NCBI GenBank assembly: GCA_015229165.1
Contig: JADGCD010000109.1
Span: forward strand, 1 to 7,337
Origin: Nitrospinota bacterium
GTDB taxonomy: Bacteria > Nitrospinota_A > UBA7883 > JADGGD01
Length of the DNA stretch: 7,337 bases
Direction of reading: 5' to 3'
The stretch's first letter is position 1, and the number at the start of each line of letters is the position of its first letter. A program made the translations under genes and the position numbers. Below are positions 6,175 through 7,337 of this stretch, one piece after another. The notes below the pieces were generated by a model. It did not search any database, had not been told where the DNA came from, and worked only from the letters and a program-made list of their open reading frames with translations.

Positions 6175-6660
6175 ATGATGCAAAAGCTTACGCCACAGCA
6201 AAAACAGCTTGTTGTCCAAAAACTGCGCCAGTTGCGCGCCGATCCCGGCTTTCTGGAGAAGTACGACCGGGACGGCGACGGGGTGGTGTCGGAGTACGAG
6301 TGGGAGCGGGTCCGCCGTGAGGTGATACGTCAAGTGCTGCGGGAGCCGAGCAGCCGGGCGTTCGAGGTCTCCCCGCTTCTGCGTCAACAGCACCGGTCGG
6401 GGCTGATCGGTCTGTTGATCAACCACCGGGAAGGGATCGCCACTCTCCTGATGGTTCTCGGGCTTGCCATGATGGCGCTCGACCCCGGATTCTACCTTTC
6501 CCGGGGGGAGGCGCCCGGAGCGTGGGGTGAGGGGGGGCTTTTCGCCCAGTTGACCCTTGCTCAGCATTGGCTTAACTGGACCTCGCAGGGGTGGAGCGGC
6601 TTTGTGACCCTTCTTTTCGGCGCCGTATGGGGAAAGTGGGGGCACGTATTTATTGATTAG
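6175..6660 (+). CDS. Membrane protein with a single EF-hand, unknown
   Basis: In this 161-residue protein the N-terminal cytoplasmic-type part has a charged helix (about 7-30) leading into a complete EF-hand loop, residues 31-42: D31, D33, D35, G36, V38, S39 and E42 occupy the canonical 1, 3, 5, 6, 8, 9 and 12 positions. A second helix follows (EWERVRREVIRQVLRE). Residues 87-105 form a membrane span, then come a Gly/Trp-rich loop and a shorter C-terminal hydrophobic segment (about 141-152). No signal peptide precedes the EF-hand, so the Ca2+ loop is predicted to face the cytoplasm unless topology is reversed. Two ATGs are adjacent; the second (6178) is 7 bases from GGGGAG and is the better-spaced start. 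I do not recognise a named family. A calcium-sensing membrane protein is inferred from the loop only. Confidence 0.8.
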   Translation: MMQKLTPQQKQLVVQKLRQLRADPGFLEKYDRDGDGVVSEYEWERVRREVIRQVLREPSSRAFEVSPLLRQQHRSGLIGLLINHREGIATLLMVLGLAMMALDPGFYLSRGEAPGAWGEGGLFAQLTLAQHWLNWTSQGWSGFVTLLFGAVWGKWGHVFID

Positions 6661-6733
6661 CGGGCGGGCCGCAAGGGGGCTCTCCTCTTTGTCCCGAGTC
6701 GTTATAAAATGCTCGCGTAATGAGGCATGTGAA

Positions 6734-7213
6734 GTGATTCTCGAACAACTTTGCCGCCATCGGCTGATCGCCGATCCCCGTTTGACACAGGGGTTTCGGT
6801 GGCTGGCGGAAAACCCCGACCCGGCGCCGGGGCGCCACGAACTGGCCGACGGGGCGTATGTCACCGTGGCCGACTACGAGACCGCCCCGGCGGAGGGGAA
6901 ACGGTTCGAAGCCCACAAGCGTTTTATCGACATCCAACTGGTCACCGTCGGGGAAGAGCAAATCGACGTCGCTTCCCTCGACGGGATGGCCGTGGCGATC
7001 CCCTACGCCGACGGGGCCGACATCGCCTTCTACGACGACCCCTCCCGTTGGTCGACTCTCGCCTTGGGGCCGTGTCTTTTCGCGGTCTTCTATCCCGACG
7101 ACGCCCACCGTCCCGGCGTCGCCCTTCCGACCGGGGCCGCAAGGGTCCGCAAGGTGGTGGTCAAGATTCCGGTGGGGTATCCCGGCGCGCCCGTACCGTC
7201 TCGGGGCGCATGA
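6734..7213 (+). CDS. YhcH/YjgK/YiaL family protein (DUF386)
   Basis: This is a 159-residue beta-rich protein of the family that includes YhcH, TabA (YjgK) and EbgC-like proteins, linked to sugar metabolism (sialic acid operons, small subunit of evolved beta-galactosidase) and to biofilm control. Diagnostic segments are FEAHKRFIDIQLVTVGEEQIDV (58-79, with E59, H61 and D66), FYDDP near 99, and AVFYPDDAHRPGV (117-129, with H125), followed by a basic strand RKVVVKIPV. The start is the GTG at 6734: it has GAGG 8 bases upstream and gives the MILEQL opening typical of the family, whereas an upstream ATG at 6653 would overlap the EF-hand gene and add an unrelated leader. TATAAA (6703-6708) could be a -10, but no -35 accompanies it. 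No sugar-pathway gene is in view, so the substrate is open. Confidence 0.88.
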   Translation: MILEQLCRHRLIADPRLTQGFRWLAENPDPAPGRHELADGAYVTVADYETAPAEGKRFEAHKRFIDIQLVTVGEEQIDVASLDGMAVAIPYADGADIAFYDDPSRWSTLALGPCLFAVFYPDDAHRPGVALPTGAARVRKVVVKIPVGYPGAPVPSRGA

Positions 7214-7337
7214 TGTTCAGCCGTCTTCTCATTCTTGTCGTCGCGCTCCTGTGCGCCGGTTATCCGGCCTTGGCCGCCGACGATCCGCTGACCCTCTCGG
7301 TGGAGGCCGACCCGACCATGGTGGCGCCGGGGCAGAC
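7210..7337 (+). CDS. Exported protein, N-terminal part, cut by right edge
   Basis: The ATG at 7210 shares ATGA with the stop of the preceding YhcH-like gene, so the pair is translationally coupled. A second ATG follows at once. The 42 visible codons encode a signal peptide (short FSR basic start, hydrophobic LLILVVALLCAGYPALA, AxA site before DD) and then LTLSVEADPTMVAPGQT. That opening beta-strand style, with an x-V-APGQ turn, is common in extracytoplasmic Ig-like or BatD-like domains, but too little is visible to name the protein. The cysteine in the signal region is not in a convincing lipobox. Confidence 0.7.
   Translation, partial: MMFSRLLILVVALLCAGYPALAADDPLTLSVEADPTMVAPGQ

Noticed and set aside
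6666..6690. Possible terminator after the EF-hand gene (GGGCC and GGCTC, pyrimidine-rich tail)
   Set aside because: A five-pair stem with one G-T and no real T-tract; a similar GTAAGGGGGCTC string near 5675 shows it may just be base composition.
6653..6733. Upstream ATG for the YhcH-like protein, adding 27 residues
   Set aside because: It would overlap the preceding gene's end, has no ribosome site, and the added residues are unlike the family, which begins near the GTG at 6734.
6094..6864. 256-codon minus-strand frame
   Set aside because: It is antisense to the EF-hand gene and part of the YhcH-like gene, with Pro/His/Arg-rich composition and no motif.

Overview
The window reads as GC-rich chromosome from a motile, Gram-negative-type bacterium, most likely of the Pseudomonadota or the former deltaproteobacterial lineages. 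The grounds are a flagellar rod gene with a sigma-54 type promoter, a periplasmic thiol oxidoreductase with a signal peptide, an FtsY with a long acidic N-terminal extension, and a bacterial proton-pumping pyrophosphatase. The sequence alone does not fix genus or class. No transposase, tRNA, rRNA or CRISPR array is visible.

Layout from left to right. Bases 1-255 (minus strand) hold the 5' part of flgB, running off the left edge. Its last dozen or so codons do not look like FlgB. Read on the plus strand, the same bases (2-40) encode a textbook FlgC C-terminal motif, so the left edge appears to carry an inverted junction inside the flagellar rod genes. Bases 256-423 are a divergent promoter region, with a sigma-54 element facing flgB and a near-consensus sigma-70 promoter facing ftsY. 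ftsY (424-1674) is followed after 9 bases by a single-domain CheY-like receiver (1684-2082). A 139-base gap with one weak promoter candidate leads to hppA, a K+-independent membrane H+-pyrophosphatase (2222-4273), closed by a strong intrinsic terminator.

On the minus strand, convergent with hppA, lies a two-gene unit: a DsbA/ScsC-like exported thiol oxidoreductase (4840-5586) whose stop overlaps the start of a methylated-DNA-protein-cysteine methyltransferase (4328-4843). Upstream of it is a 50-residue single-membrane-span peptide gene (5690-5842) with its own terminator. Bases 5843-6174 hold no gene but contain an orphan plus-strand terminator, further inverted and direct repeats, and a 12-bp perfect palindrome.

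On the plus strand follow a membrane protein with one canonical EF-hand (6175-6660), a YhcH/YjgK/YiaL-family protein (6734-7213) and, overlapping its stop codon, the start of an exported protein cut by the right edge (7210-7337).

Most genes are ordinary housekeeping or accessory functions: flagellum assembly, membrane-protein targeting, ion pumping, periplasmic disulfide chemistry and alkylation repair. The least explained parts are the inverted flgB/flgC junction, the small hydrophobic peptide with an opposite-strand terminator beside it, and the single-EF-hand membrane protein. No clearly new multi-gene system can be demonstrated from this window.
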